Shown: in pieces, positions 42,252 to 51,879 of the stretch
Numbering within the stretch: position 1 is the stretch's first letter
How the letters are laid out: every line of letters begins with the position of its first letter
Origin: JALYTZ01 sp036559125
GTDB lineage: Bacteria; Vulcanimicrobiota; Vulcanimicrobiia; Vulcanimicrobiales; Vulcanimicrobiaceae
Direction of reading: 5' to 3'
Length of the DNA stretch: 64,000 nt
Assembly: GCA_036559125.1 (NCBI GenBank)
Contig: DATBTT010000051.1
Location: 1 to 64,000 of the forward strand
Notes under the pieces: model-generated
What the model saw: the letters and a program-made list of their open reading frames with translations, nothing else
Database searches by the model: none
Told to the model about the DNA's origin: nothing
Made by a program: the position numbers and the translations under genes

Positions 42252-43736
42252 GTGCTCGATCAAACCAAGGCTCCCTACTTTCAGGCGCTGCTCGACTATG
42301 TCGATGCGGGCGTGATTCCGTTTCATACGCCGGGTCACAAACAGGGCGTCGGTATGGATCGCGCCTTCCGCGAGTTCGTCGGCGATAATATCTGCTCGAT
42401 CGATCTCACGCCGATGCCCGGCATCGACGACCTGCTGCAACCGACCGAGTCGCTCCTCGAGGCGCAGCAGCTGGCGGCCGAAGCCTACGGCGCCGACCGC
42501 AGCTATTTTTTAATCAACGGATCGACGAGCGGCAACCAGTGCATGATGATGACCGCCGTCAACCCCGGCGACAAGATCGCAGTACCGCGCAATGCGCACA
42601 AGTCCATGCTGGGCGGCTTGGTGATGAGCGGCGCGCATCCGATATACATGCAACCCGAAGTCGACGACGCGCTGCACATGGACAACTGCGTGACGCCCGA
42701 AACGATCGTGCGCACGCTCGACGAACATCCCGACATTAAAGCCGTGTATCTCGTCAGCCCGACGTACTACGGCGTGGCCGCCGATTTGGAGTCGATCGAG
42801 CGCATCGCGCACGATGCCGGCAAGCTGTTGCTGGTGGATGAGGCGTGGGGCCCGCACTTTCAATTTCATCCCGCATTGCCGATATCGGCCACCCAGGCCG
42901 GCGCCGACATGTGCATCAATTCGACGCATAAAATGCTGTCCGCGTTTTCACAGTGCGCGATGCTGCACCAGATTGGACCGCGCGTACGCGTCGACCGGCT
43001 CGAGTCGGTGCTCAAGATGTTTCTGTCGACGTCGCCGAATTTGCCTATGGTGGCATCGCTCGACGTCGCGCGCCGCCAAATGGCGGTCGAAGGCGCGGCA
43101 TTACTCTCGCAGACCATCGAGCTGGCCGAAGACACGCGTCGCCGCCTCAACGCAATCGACGGCGTGTATTGTTTCGGCGAAGAGCTGCAAGGGCGTCCCG
43201 GCGTCTTTGGCCTAGATCCGACCAAGATTACGATAACGGTTAAAGATCTCGGGTACACGGGCTACGAGGCTTCCGAATTGTTGCGCCGCCGTTACAACGT
43301 GCAAGTCGAATTAGCCGACCTGTTCAATATCGTCGCGCTCATTACCATCGGCACGACGACCGACGCCGCAGACCGATTGGTTCTCGGCATGGCGGAGATG
43401 GCGCGCGAGGATCGCGCGGTCGACATGTTCTCTCCGTCGGGCGTATTGGAGCGCCGGCTGAAGACCGGCACCTATAAGCTGCCGAAGATTCCCCCCATGC
43501 GCATGCTCCCGCGCGAGGCGTTCTTGGCCGGCACGCGCTTCGTTAAGTTCAAGGAGAGCAAGGGGCTAATCTGCGCGGAAACGATTTCGCCCTATCCTCC
43601 GGGCATTCCGGTGATTTCGCCGGGCGAAGAGATCACACCCGAAATAATCGACTATCTTTCGCTCGAACTCAAAGCCGGCGTACGCATGCAGGGACCGTTC
43701 GACAAAGAATTGCGCACCATTCGCGTGGTGGCCTGA
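42252..43736 (+). CDS. Orn/Lys/Arg decarboxylase family enzyme (fold III)
   Basis: A 494-residue PLP decarboxylase of the SpeA/YaaO type found in Firmicutes and cyanobacteria, shorter than the E. coli inducible enzymes because the wing domain is missing. It has FHTPGHKQG at the start, INGSTSGNQCMMM, VDEAWGPHF and the PLP lysine Lys227 in STHKMLSAFSQ. Arginine, lysine or ornithine could be the substrate. Since speD and speE are present, arginine or ornithine decarboxylation for polyamine synthesis is the likely role. It starts 9 bp after bioB. Confidence 0.88.
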   Translation: MLDQTKAPYFQALLDYVDAGVIPFHTPGHKQGVGMDRAFREFVGDNICSIDLTPMPGIDDLLQPTESLLEAQQLAAEAYGADRSYFLINGSTSGNQCMMMTAVNPGDKIAVPRNAHKSMLGGLVMSGAHPIYMQPEVDDALHMDNCVTPETIVRTLDEHPDIKAVYLVSPTYYGVAADLESIERIAHDAGKLLLVDEAWGPHFQFHPALPISATQAGADMCINSTHKMLSAFSQCAMLHQIGPRVRVDRLESVLKMFLSTSPNLPMVASLDVARRQMAVEGAALLSQTIELAEDTRRRLNAIDGVYCFGEELQGRPGVFGLDPTKITITVKDLGYTGYEASELLRRRYNVQVELADLFNIVALITIGTTTDAADRLVLGMAEMAREDRAVDMFSPSGVLERRLKTGTYKLPKIPPMRMLPREAFLAGTRFVKFKESKGLICAETISPYPPGIPVISPGEEITPEIIDYLSLELKAGVRMQGPFDKELRTIRVVA

Positions 43737-43746
43737 TGGTGCGCTA

Positions 43747-44379
43747 GTGTACGTCCCGCAAGCGTTTTCGGTCGAAGATCGCGCCGAGGCGATCGAACTG
43801 ATTCGCGCCAACCCGTTCGGTACGCTGATAAGCGTCGTCGACGGGGAGTCCTTCGTTTCACATCTGCCGTTTACGGTCGCGCAGATCGAACCACGAATCG
43901 TTCTCGCCGCGCATTGCGCGAAGGCAAGTCCGCATTGGCGGCACTTTCCCGAGAGCGAAGTACGAGCGATTTTTCAAGGCGAACACGGGTACGTGTCGCC
44001 GCGTTGGTACGGCGATCCCAAACGCGACGTTCCGACATGGAATTATGCGGTCGTGCATTGTACGGGAACCGTGCGGCTTGCGACCGGCACCGAGACCGAC
44101 GCGATTCTGCGCGCCCTGGTGGACGAGATGGAAACGGATGCGGCCGAGCCTTGGACGTACGACGATCTCGATCTCGCCTATCGTGAGAACATGAAGCAGG
44201 GCATCGTCGCCTTCTACCTCGACGTGGCGGGCATGGTCGCGAAATTCAAGCTGAGCCAAAATCGCTCGCAGTCGGACCGCCAAGGCGCCATCGACGGATT
44301 GCGCGAGACCGGCCGCGAGAGCGACCGGAGCCTAGCAGATGCGATGGAACGATGCGACCGTAGCGATCGAAGCAGTTGA
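43747..44379 (+). CDS. PaiB-like FMN-binding protein
   Basis: A 210-residue protein of the PaiB family (split-barrel flavin fold): YVPQAFSVEDRAEAIELIRANPFGTLIS, HLPF, GEHGYVSPRWYGDPKRDVPTWNY, then VHCTGTVRL and KFKLSQNRSQSDR. PaiB was named in Bacillus as a regulator of sporulation and degradative enzymes; other members act as FMN or heme binding proteins with unclear chemistry. It begins at a GTG 10 bp after the decarboxylase, and its end overlaps possible earlier starts of the AAA gene. Confidence 0.85.
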   Translation: MYVPQAFSVEDRAEAIELIRANPFGTLISVVDGESFVSHLPFTVAQIEPRIVLAAHCAKASPHWRHFPESEVRAIFQGEHGYVSPRWYGDPKRDVPTWNYAVVHCTGTVRLATGTETDAILRALVDEMETDAAEPWTYDDLDLAYRENMKQGIVAFYLDVAGMVAKFKLSQNRSQSDRQGAIDGLRETGRESDRSLADAMERCDRSDRSS

Positions 44380-44464
44380 TGCAGGGTCGCTGCCCGACGA
44401 CGGGAAAAGGGTTTCGAAACGCTCCGAAGCTCCGCAAGGATGCAGAGACAAGCGAGGGTCAGTA

Positions 44465-46030
44465 TTGGCGGTTAAAGCCGAGTCCATGTCTCCCGGTTGG
44501 GAACTCACCCAACTCCTCGATATCTTTCCGCTTCCGATTAGACAGTCGCTCGTTCGTCTTCCTAACCTGGAAGACATCATCGAAGTCGTACTCGATTTGG
44601 GACGGCCACCCGAAGCTCGTTTTGAAAACGACTTCGTCTATCTCTCCGACACGGCGGTAACGCAAGAGGACATCGCGCAGGTCTGCTCGCGCCTCTCGCC
44701 GTTCGGTGCCGACAACCGTGCGGGCATCGAGCAGACGCTGCATCGCATAAGCGCCATTCGCAATCGCACCGGCAAGATCGTCGGTTTGACGTGTCGCATC
44801 GGTCGCGCCGTTTCCGGGACCATCGACATCATTCTCGACGTTTTGCGCAGCGGGCAGTCGATCTGTTTGCTGGGGCGTCCGGGCGTCGGCAAGACGACGA
44901 TGCTCCGGGAATGTGCCCGGATGCTCGCCGAGGATCGCAAGCGCGTCGTTATCGTCGATTCGAGCAACGAAATCGCCGGCGACAGCGACATACCGCATCC
45001 GGGAATCGGCACCGCGCGGCGCATGCAAGTCGCCGACCCGGCCCTACAGCACTCCGTCATGATCGAAGCGGTCGAGAACCACATGCCGCAGGTTATCGTG
45101 ATCGACGAAATCGGCACCGAAGCCGAGGCGCAAGCCGCGCGGACGATCGCCGAACGCGGCGTCGCGCTGATCGGAACCGCGCACGGTCAATCGCTGGAAA
45201 ACTTGCTGATGAATCCGACGCTCTCGGATTTGGTCGGCGGCATTAGCGCCGTAACGCTCTCCGACGAGGAAGCGCGCCGGCGCGGCACGCGAAAGACCGT
45301 GCTCGAACGAAAAGCGCCGCCGACGTTCGACGTCCTGGTCGAAATTCAGGAACGCGATCGTTTGGCGATCCACAAAAACGTCGCCGAGGTAGTCGACGCG
45401 TTGCTTCGCGGATACCAACCGCAACCCGAAGTGCGCCAACGCACGGCCAGCGGCGACGTCAAGATCGTGCAGGAAGCCGACCCCGAGTCGATGCCGCAAC
45501 TGGCGGCTTCGGGCTCCTCGCACCTTCATTTTCACGACGATGGGCACGACGGGGAAGAACGCGACCGTCCGCTCATGATTTTCCCCTATGGAGTTTCGCG
45601 CAATAAAATCGAGCGCGCGATTCACAACCTACGCGTCAACGCGGTTATCGCGCGCAACTGGGACGATGCCGACGTCGTGTTGACGCTCAAGACGCTAGAG
45701 CGCAAAGAGCAGCCGAAACTCAAACAGATCGCGTCCGAAAACGTACCGATCTATTCGATTAAGACCAACACGACGACGCAAATTCAAGGGTGTTTGAAAG
45801 ACGTTTTCAATCTGCCGTCAATCGACAACGAAGAAATCGCGTTGCGCGAGGCGGAAGAAGCCGTCTATCAGGTGCTGCTCGACAGTCAAGCCATCGAACT
45901 CTCGCCGCAGACTTCGTATGTCCGGCGCATGCAGCATCAACTCGCGGAAAAGTACCGTTTGCAATCCCGCAGTACCGGCCTCGAGCCAAACCGCCGCGTA
46001 AAGATATTCAAGGCCACCGACTCCGCCTAG
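44465..46030 (+). CDS. SpoIIIAA-like AAA ATPase with R3H domain
   Basis: A protein of about 521 residues. After an N-terminal helical part (LLDIFPLPIRQSLVRLPNLEDIIEVV), an ATPase domain related to SpoIIIAA and secretion ATPases has Walker A GRPGVGKT at residues 137-144 and Walker B VIVIDEIGTEAEA. The C-terminus ends in an R3H single-strand nucleic acid binding domain (YVRRMQHQLAEKYRLQSRSTG). Cyanobacteria, plastids (Ycf45) and many Terrabacteria have this fusion; its role is unknown. I prefer the TTG at 44465, which has GAGGG before it; ATGs at 44339 and 44486 are alternatives. Confidence 0.85.
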   Translation: MAVKAESMSPGWELTQLLDIFPLPIRQSLVRLPNLEDIIEVVLDLGRPPEARFENDFVYLSDTAVTQEDIAQVCSRLSPFGADNRAGIEQTLHRISAIRNRTGKIVGLTCRIGRAVSGTIDIILDVLRSGQSICLLGRPGVGKTTMLRECARMLAEDRKRVVIVDSSNEIAGDSDIPHPGIGTARRMQVADPALQHSVMIEAVENHMPQVIVIDEIGTEAEAQAARTIAERGVALIGTAHGQSLENLLMNPTLSDLVGGISAVTLSDEEARRRGTRKTVLERKAPPTFDVLVEIQERDRLAIHKNVAEVVDALLRGYQPQPEVRQRTASGDVKIVQEADPESMPQLAASGSSHLHFHDDGHDGEERDRPLMIFPYGVSRNKIERAIHNLRVNAVIARNWDDADVVLTLKTLERKEQPKLKQIASENVPIYSIKTNTTTQIQGCLKDVFNLPSIDNEEIALREAEEAVYQVLLDSQAIELSPQTSYVRRMQHQLAEKYRLQSRSTGLEPNRRVKIFKATDSA

Positions 46031-46034
46031 CCGA

Positions 46035-46332
46035 CCCTTCGACAAGCTCAGGGTGACGAAGTAGCCACGCCAACCCCGCCGAAGGGCCACCGTCACCCTG
46101 AGCCCGTCGAAGGGCCACCGTCACCCTGAGCCTGTCGAAGGGCCACCCCCCCGTCACCCTGAGCCTGTCGAAGGGCGCTCCCTCGTCACCCTGAGCCTGT
46201 CGGAGGGCGACCCCCGTCATGCTGAGTCGAATGGCGACCTCCCCCGGTCACCCTGAGCCTGTCGAAGGGCGCTCCCCCGTCACGCTGAGCCTGGCGAAGA
46301 GTCGCCCCCGTCGCCCTGAGCCTGTCGAAGGG
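46035..46332. repeat. Nine-copy cluster of the dispersed 23-bp element
   Basis: The 309-bp gap between two converging genes is filled by one reverse copy (46035-46057) and eight direct copies starting at 46092, 46120, 46153, 46185, 46216, 46247, 46279 and 46310. The starts are 28-33 bp apart, mostly 31-32. The core is GTCACCCTGAGC..GTCGAAGGG; the copies at 46216 and 46279 are degenerate. No gene is present here. Confidence 0.9.
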
Positions 46333-46339
46333 TACAGGG

Positions 46340-47008
46340 CTAGCCGGGTTTTACGGTGCCGTCGTCGCCGATGAGGAATGGGGTGTCGTATGGGACGACT
46401 TCGTCGTTTATCGTGATGCGGCTGTGCACTTTGAAGCGGTGCATCGGCGGTCCGCCGGCCTGCTTGTGAACTCCGCTGTAGTACAGTTTCATCAACGGAA
46501 TCTGACCGGGCCGGGGCGCGTCGAGTTTGTGCTGGCTAACCAAAACGGCGATGATCTTTTCTTGAATGGCCAACGGCAATAGGCGGTATGCGTCGTCGAC
46601 GCGCTCGGGCTCGTCCTTGCGCTCAATCGGCTCGGGCGCATCGTTGACGTAACGCACGACGAGATCCCAGTGGTCCGCGGCGATTCCCAAAAACTCGACG
46701 GCATAGCGATGCCAGAGCTTTCCTTGCTGTTGTATGCGATCGTAGCTGGAAACTCGAACGCGAACCGGAATCTTCTGATTGCGAAGACCCATCGTGACGT
46801 TGAACTCTTGGGCCGCGATCGCGGCGGGAATGGCGAAAGCGAAACCGCGATGGGTTACTTCCATTCCCACCCCGGGGACGGCCGCTTTGCCGTCGGCCTC
46901 GGGATGATACCAGACGTGAAACGAACCGGCGCGGCGCTTTTCTTCGCGAGAAGCGCCCCGGTTGGTCAGCCATGAAATGACGCCGCCGAGCATCGAGCCG
47001 GAAGTCAT
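46340..47008 (-). CDS. PilZ-like domain protein
   Basis: A 222-residue protein. A basic patch REEKRRAGSF is followed by strand-rich sequence with GVGMEVTHRGFAFAIP, which resembles the RxxxR and (D/N)xSxxG parts of PilZ, the c-di-GMP binding domain, though the second motif is not exact. A longer C-terminal part contains LPLMKLYYSGVHKQ-like helices and a beta tail. A 'cyclic-di-GMP receptor' call is therefore tentative. The ATG at 47008 avoids the frame that runs into the divergent tmk gene. Confidence 0.6.
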   Translation of the reverse strand: MTSGSMLGGVISWLTNRGASREEKRRAGSFHVWYHPEADGKAAVPGVGMEVTHRGFAFAIPAAIAAQEFNVTMGLRNQKIPVRVRVSSYDRIQQQGKLWHRYAVEFLGIAADHWDLVVRYVNDAPEPIERKDEPERVDDAYRLLPLAIQEKIIAVLVSQHKLDAPRPGQIPLMKLYYSGVHKQAGGPPMHRFKVHSRITINDEVVPYDTPFLIGDDGTVKPG

Positions 47009-47036
47009 ACTGTAGTCATCGTTGAAAAGCGTCGGA

Positions 47037-47645
47037 ATGTTTATTTCCTTTGAGGGAATCGAGGGTAGCGGCAAGACCACCCTCCTTCGAGGCGTCGCCG
47101 CCCAGCTACGACTCGACGGCCGGAACGTGCTGGAGACCCGCGAGCCGGGTGGCACGCCGGCCGGCGACCGCATCCGTGAGCTTTTCTTGGAGCCTGCGCT
47201 GCCGGTAGGCGCGATGACCGAGGTCTTACTCGTCAATGCTTCGCGGGCGCAGCTGGTGGCCGACGTGATTCGTCCCGCCCTCGAAGCGGGATCGACGGTG
47301 CTGTGCGATCGCTACGTTGACTCCACGCTCGCCTACCAGGGCTATGCGCGCGGTGTCGATCTCGAAACGGTCAAGCGCCTTTGCGAGGCAGCGACCGGCG
47401 GCCTATACCCGGACTTAACCTTTCTCGTCGATGTCTCGCTGGCAACCTCCCGCGGCCGCGTCGCATCGAGGCACGGCGGCTCCGATCGCATCGACGAGCA
47501 GGGTCTTGCCTTTCACGATCGAGTGCGCGACGGATTTGCCGCACTCGCTCGTCTCGAAAGCCGCATCGTCGTTTTGGATGGCGAACGCGCCGCGGAGATC
47601 GTGTTGGAAGCTGCCATGGCGGCAATCGCGAACTTCGCCGCATGA
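47037..47645 (+). CDS. tmk: Thymidylate kinase
   Basis: A 202-residue dTMP kinase. It starts MFISFEGIEGSGKTT with Walker A at residues 7-14, then TREPGGTPAGDRIR, the DRYVDSTLAYQGYARG motif that binds the nucleotide, and a lid region rich in Arg. It phosphorylates dTMP for dTTP synthesis. The ATG at 47037 is the family start; an in-frame TTG is five codons earlier. It overlaps holB by ATGA, the usual tmk-holB pair. Confidence 0.95.
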   Translation: MFISFEGIEGSGKTTLLRGVAAQLRLDGRNVLETREPGGTPAGDRIRELFLEPALPVGAMTEVLLVNASRAQLVADVIRPALEAGSTVLCDRYVDSTLAYQGYARGVDLETVKRLCEAATGGLYPDLTFLVDVSLATSRGRVASRHGGSDRIDEQGLAFHDRVRDGFAALARLESRIVVLDGERAAEIVLEAAMAAIANFAA

Positions 47646-48646
47646 GCGAGTTGGAGTTCGACGTCGTCGGTCTCGACGGCCCGAAAGCTTTTTTTTCGCG
47701 CCTGACTAAAGGCACGATAGCCCACGGGTATCTGTTTACCGGTGCGCAGGGTATCGGCAAGAAAACGTTCGCGCGCCGGCTCGCCCAATCGTTGCTCTGC
47801 GAGGCGCCGAAAACCGGCGTCCTCGGTTACGACGGCACGTGCGCGTCCTGCAAGCTAGTCGGCAAGACGGACACCAAACATCCGGACCTGCTTGAGAGCG
47901 CCGGCGCGCTCAAGATCGGCGACACGGATTCGCCGCTCGGATTCCACGAAACCGACGACATGACGGCGCGCGATCTCGTGCGCCAGCTTTCCCTGCAATC
48001 CTATGCGGGCGGATTTCGCGTCTTTATCTTAGGCGACGTGGACTTTGCGACGCATCATGCCGCCAACGCGCTACTGAAATTTTTCGAAGAACCTCCGCCG
48101 AACGTCGTTATGCTGCTCACGACCGCCACGCCGGGACGATTGCTGACGACCATTCGGTCGCGGTTGGTCGAAATTCGCTTCCCGAACTTACGATCGGCCG
48201 AAGTCGAGGCGATTCTGCTTCGCCAAGGATTCGACGCCGCGCAAGCGCATTTAGGCGCGTCGCTTTCCCAGGGCAGCGTCGGGCGCGCAGTAGCGGCGCT
48301 CGGTGGTGAAGACGAGCAGCTACGCGGAGCGGTTGCGGAGTGGTTCTTCGCCGTAGTTGCGGGACGTTCGCCCGAGCAAACCTGGGCCACGCGCGAAACG
48401 CTCGAGGAAGGATTGGAAACGCTCAAGACGCTGGTGCGCGATTGGATTGCGGTAGGGGTTGCAAGCGGCGCGCCGGTGCTTGCGGTCGACTACGTCCCAC
48501 GCCTCAAGGATTTAGCGCCGGTTGGTGCGGGAGAAGGCAGCGCGATACTCGGGAAAATCACGGATGCGCAGCGTCTCGCGCGAACCAACGTGAATCCGTC
48601 CATGGTAGGCGAAGTCGTCCGCATGGCACTCTCCGGCAAAGGTTAA
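47642..48646 (+). CDS. holB: DNA polymerase III subunit delta'
   Basis: A 334-residue clamp-loader subunit. The P-loop is GAQGIGKKT, degenerate as is usual for delta'. The zinc module keeps three cysteines (LLCE and CASCK) and lacks an obvious fourth. VDFATHHAANALLKFFEEPP and the sensor-1 region TTATPGRLLTTIRSRL follow; the family SRC motif is SRL here but keeps its arginine. Its place after tmk confirms the call over DnaX. Confidence 0.92.
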   Translation: MSELEFDVVGLDGPKAFFSRLTKGTIAHGYLFTGAQGIGKKTFARRLAQSLLCEAPKTGVLGYDGTCASCKLVGKTDTKHPDLLESAGALKIGDTDSPLGFHETDDMTARDLVRQLSLQSYAGGFRVFILGDVDFATHHAANALLKFFEEPPPNVVMLLTTATPGRLLTTIRSRLVEIRFPNLRSAEVEAILLRQGFDAAQAHLGASLSQGSVGRAVAALGGEDEQLRGAVAEWFFAVVAGRSPEQTWATRETLEEGLETLKTLVRDWIAVGVASGAPVLAVDYVPRLKDLAPVGAGEGSAILGKITDAQRLARTNVNPSMVGEVVRMALSGKG

Positions 48647-48657
48647 AGCGGCGCGGG

Positions 48658-49365
48658 CTACCGGTAGCGGCTGAAAGCCAAATCCGCGTACTGTTTGGCA
48701 ACCACGAGTGCGACGTATCCGGTGGCAATCGCGGGCAAGAGCAGACGAAGCACTGTGTATCCTGCGGAACCGACGGAAGGTCCTAAAACGCTCGGCAGTA
48801 TCTGCCCGACGTAGAAGTAGACGAAAATGCTTACGACCGCGAGAATTGCCGTCGGCAACGGGTCGCGTCGCGCGATCCGAATCGATATCGAGAAGACGTC
48901 GGCGCCGTAGGCGCCGCCGATCGCCGCAGCCGGAAACGCATAGATCAAAAAGAACGCCGCGACTGCTTGGAACAATAGACTCCCGACGCTTCCGAGAAGA
49001 CCGCCTATCAATCCCGCGATGTAGATCAGGAAGAAAAAGCCCAGCGTTGCGATGAGGATGTTGAGGGCTTTTCGGCGTGCTTCGGACCAAGCCGAAGCCA
49101 GGTTGGCGCGATCGTGCCGCCACGCGTCGTCGGCAAAGATCAACGCGACGCCGAACGCGAAGCCGAAAATCAACTGTACGATCAATCCGAAGATGCTCGC
49201 GCCCGCGCCGCCTAGCGGGGCGGTTAGCGGGCCGCTGACGTAACTGACGGCCATGCCGACGATTGCGGCGGCCAACGGAGCGAGCGCGACGCCGACGTTG
49301 CGCGCGTACAGGGGAAGCGCTCGTACGTAGAGCGATAGGTCGAGACGCTGCCCCCGTAAATTCAC
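48658..49365 (-). CDS. Polytopic membrane protein, unknown function
   Basis: A 235-residue, very hydrophobic protein with six likely transmembrane helices and GxxxG-rich segments (AGLIGGLLGSVGSLLF). Between helices 2 and 3 is a charged loop, DDAWRHDRANLASAWSEARRKA. It resembles the DUF4013/glycerophosphoryl-diester-phosphodiesterase membrane-domain proteins in style, but I cannot assign a family. It is 1 bp downstream of mtnP and converges on holB with an 11-bp gap. Confidence 0.75.
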   Translation of the reverse strand: MNLRGQRLDLSLYVRALPLYARNVGVALAPLAAAIVGMAVSYVSGPLTAPLGGAGASIFGLIVQLIFGFAFGVALIFADDAWRHDRANLASAWSEARRKALNILIATLGFFFLIYIAGLIGGLLGSVGSLLFQAVAAFFLIYAFPAAAIGGAYGADVFSISIRIARRDPLPTAILAVVSIFVYFYVGQILPSVLGPSVGSAGYTVLRLLLPAIATGYVALVVAKQYADLAFSRYR

Positions 49366-49366
49366 G

Positions 49367-50164
49367 TTATCCTCTGGCTCCTTCTAACGCGTGCCGGCAC
49401 GAGCAATCGGCGGCGACGTCGATCTCGTTGACGATCTTATAGATGGCGTCCTTTACCCGGGCATTGTTTTTCTTGAACACTTCGATCACTTCGTGGTGCG
49501 AAACGGGTTGCATGCCCGCGAGGCCGACGTCGTAGTCGGTGATCAGTGAGATGTTAACGAAACAGATCTCGAGTTCGCGCGCGAGATAGCTCTCAGGATA
49601 TTGGGTCATGTTGATCACTTCCCAGCCCTGGCTTTGATACCACTGCGATTCCGCGCGCGAGGAAAAACGCGGGCCTTGAATCACGACGACCGTTCCGTGG
49701 TCGTGCGTCTCGATGCCCAGGCCTTTGAGCGCGTCGACCGCAATCGGACGCAGCGTAGGGCAATAGGGATCGGCGAAGCTTACGTGCGTGGTTATGGGTC
49801 CGTCGAAGAACGTGTCCTTCCGGCCGCTGGTGCGATCGACGATTTGGTCGCAGACGACCATCGAACCCGGTGCGACTTCTTTCTTGAGAGAGCCGCAGGC
49901 ATTGGGCGCGATGATGCGGCTCACTCCCAGCATCTTCATCGCATAGAGATTCGCGCGGTAGTTGATGGATTGCGGCGGAAAACGATGGTCTTTTCCGTGC
50001 CGCGGAAGAAATGCGACCTTCTTTCCCGCAATCTCTCCGAGCGCGACTCTGTCGCTAGGCGCGCCGTACGGCGTCTCGATCCAAACCTCTCGGGCGTTTT
50101 CGATCAACGAGTAAAAGCCCGATCCCCCAAATACGCCAATATCGGCGCGTTCTGTAGTTTCCAT
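49367..50164 (-). CDS. mtnP: S-methyl-5'-thioadenosine phosphorylase
   Basis: A 265-residue trimeric purine nucleoside phosphorylase: IGVFGGSGFY, FLPRHGKDHRFPPQSINYRAN and the nucleoside-site region MVVCDQIVDRTSGRKDTFFDG, HVSFADPYCP. It cleaves methylthioadenosine, the by-product of speE, to adenine and methylthioribose 1-phosphate. The ATG at 50164 has AGAGG five bases upstream and is the family start; the frame open to 50290 has no family sequence. No other methionine-salvage gene is near. Confidence 0.93.
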   Translation of the reverse strand: METTERADIGVFGGSGFYSLIENAREVWIETPYGAPSDRVALGEIAGKKVAFLPRHGKDHRFPPQSINYRANLYAMKMLGVSRIIAPNACGSLKKEVAPGSMVVCDQIVDRTSGRKDTFFDGPITTHVSFADPYCPTLRPIAVDALKGLGIETHDHGTVVVIQGPRFSSRAESQWYQSQGWEVINMTQYPESYLARELEICFVNISLITDYDVGLAGMQPVSHHEVIEVFKKNNARVKDAIYKIVNEIDVAADCSCRHALEGARG

Positions 50165-50213
50165 GGGGGCCTCTGGTTCGAGGTGCGCTGCGCGGCCCCT
50201 CGAAGGTACGCCC

Positions 50214-51839
50214 ATGAAGGCGACAATCGCGCTACTAGCCTGCGTCGTATTTTTGGCCGCCTGCGCGCGCACCGGGTCGGAAAACGCCATCGTCGACGGC
50301 CGTCACGTGTGGAGCGTCCCGCACGTGTTGCGCTTTGCCGATATTCAAGATCCCGACCATCTCAATCCGTATCTCTCGACGATGGACGTGACCTACGATC
50401 TCTCGTCGATGATCTACTCCTACTTGATCGTAGCCGACGATCGCGGCCGCCTGATCGGCGATCTCGCGACCGCCGTTCCGACTCTGCGAAACGGTGGAAT
50501 ATCCAAGGACGGCACGACGTACCGTTACCATTTGCATCGCGGCGTCAAATGGCACGACGGCGCGCCGTTTACGTCGGCGGACGTCAAGTTTTCCTGGCAA
50601 GCGGTCGTGAACCCGCGCAACAACACGCTTCATCGCGAGGGTTACGACCAGGTTGCATCGATCGATACGCCCGACCGGTATACGGTAGTCGTTCATTTGA
50701 AGCGCCGCTATCCGCCGTTCGTCACGAAGTTCTTTACCCCACTGCAAGAAGGCGGCAAGGGTCTATTGCCGCGGCATCTGTTAGCGAAATACGACTCGAT
50801 CAATCAAGTTCCGTTCAACTCGGCGCCCGTGGGAACCGGACCGTTCAAGTTCGTGAAATGGGATCGCGGCCGCCAGATCGTGCTGGACCGCAACGAGGCC
50901 TATTTCAAAGGCAGGCCCAAATTTGAGAAGATCGTCTTTAGCATCATCCCCGACGACAACACGATGCTCAACGAGTTGCGGTTGCATCACCTCGATCTCA
51001 TTACGTCGCCGCCAAATCCGTTCTACGAACAGTACAAAACTATTCCCGGGATCGTCGTCGATACGGCGCCCTGGAACGGGCAAAGTTTGTTTCTCATCAA
51101 TAACAGCCATCCGGGGCTTCGCGAGGTTCGCGTGCGCCGGGCGATCGCGATGGGCATCGACTACGACGCGATTATCAAGAAACTCACGCACGGCGTCGGC
51201 GAAAGGGCGTACGACGTCATCCCGCCGACTGCGATCGGCTACACGAAAAACCCGCCATACCGTTACGATCCTGCGCAAGCCAACCGCATGCTCGACGCGG
51301 ACGGGTGGACGACCGGCCCGGACGGCGTGCGCGCGAAGGACGGCATTCGCATGGATTACGTTATGGACTTCATCTCCGGCTCGGCCAATCAGCGCGCGAT
51401 CTCGCTTCAGATCCAAGCGTACATGCATGCATTGGGCATTAGACTCTCGCTCAAGCCGTATGCGTACAATGCGATTTTCGTACCCACCGGACCGGTGTAC
51501 GGTGGCAGCTATGATTTCGTCAATTATTCCGACACGCTGAATTGGGACCCCGACGAATTATTTTATCTTGGGTGCCACTATTTTTACCCGAAGGGCGAAA
51601 ACGTGTATCGCTACTGCAATCCGCAGGTCGACGCGTTAGAAAAGGCCGGGCTCGCGACGGACGATCCGGCGAAACGAGCCGCTATCTACCACAAGGCCGA
51701 GTTGCTGATCCACGACACGGTTCCGTACATCCCGCTCTACGAAACGCGCCGTTTAATCGTGCGTTCGCCCGACATCAAAAACTTCAGCGTCAATCCCACG
51801 AGCACACCCTGGTGGAACATCTGGCAATGGGACATCTAA
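50214..51839 (+). CDS. Peptide/nickel-type ABC substrate-binding lipoprotein
   Basis: A 541-residue family 5 extracellular solute-binding lipoprotein. The signal ends LAAC (Cys17). LNPYLSTMDVTYDLSSMIYSYL, the signature KFSWQAVVNPRNNTLHREGYDQVASIDTPD and YHLHRGVKWHDGAPFTSADV are typical of DppA/OppA relatives. The ligand is probably a peptide. No permease or ATPase gene is adjacent, so it must use components encoded elsewhere. It is divergent from mtnP, with GAAGG before the ATG at 50214. Confidence 0.9.
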   Translation: MKATIALLACVVFLAACARTGSENAIVDGRHVWSVPHVLRFADIQDPDHLNPYLSTMDVTYDLSSMIYSYLIVADDRGRLIGDLATAVPTLRNGGISKDGTTYRYHLHRGVKWHDGAPFTSADVKFSWQAVVNPRNNTLHREGYDQVASIDTPDRYTVVVHLKRRYPPFVTKFFTPLQEGGKGLLPRHLLAKYDSINQVPFNSAPVGTGPFKFVKWDRGRQIVLDRNEAYFKGRPKFEKIVFSIIPDDNTMLNELRLHHLDLITSPPNPFYEQYKTIPGIVVDTAPWNGQSLFLINNSHPGLREVRVRRAIAMGIDYDAIIKKLTHGVGERAYDVIPPTAIGYTKNPPYRYDPAQANRMLDADGWTTGPDGVRAKDGIRMDYVMDFISGSANQRAISLQIQAYMHALGIRLSLKPYAYNAIFVPTGPVYGGSYDFVNYSDTLNWDPDELFYLGCHYFYPKGENVYRYCNPQVDALEKAGLATDDPAKRAAIYHKAELLIHDTVPYIPLYETRRLIVRSPDIKNFSVNPTSTPWWNIWQWDI

Positions 51840-51879
51840 TGAACCCACCACTAACGGGTACGTCGCCGAAAGGGCGGCG

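Noticed and set aside
49601..50926. 441-codon frame spanning mtnP and the start of the solute-binding gene
   Set aside because: It crosses two well-supported genes and their divergent promoters and has arginine-rich shadow composition.
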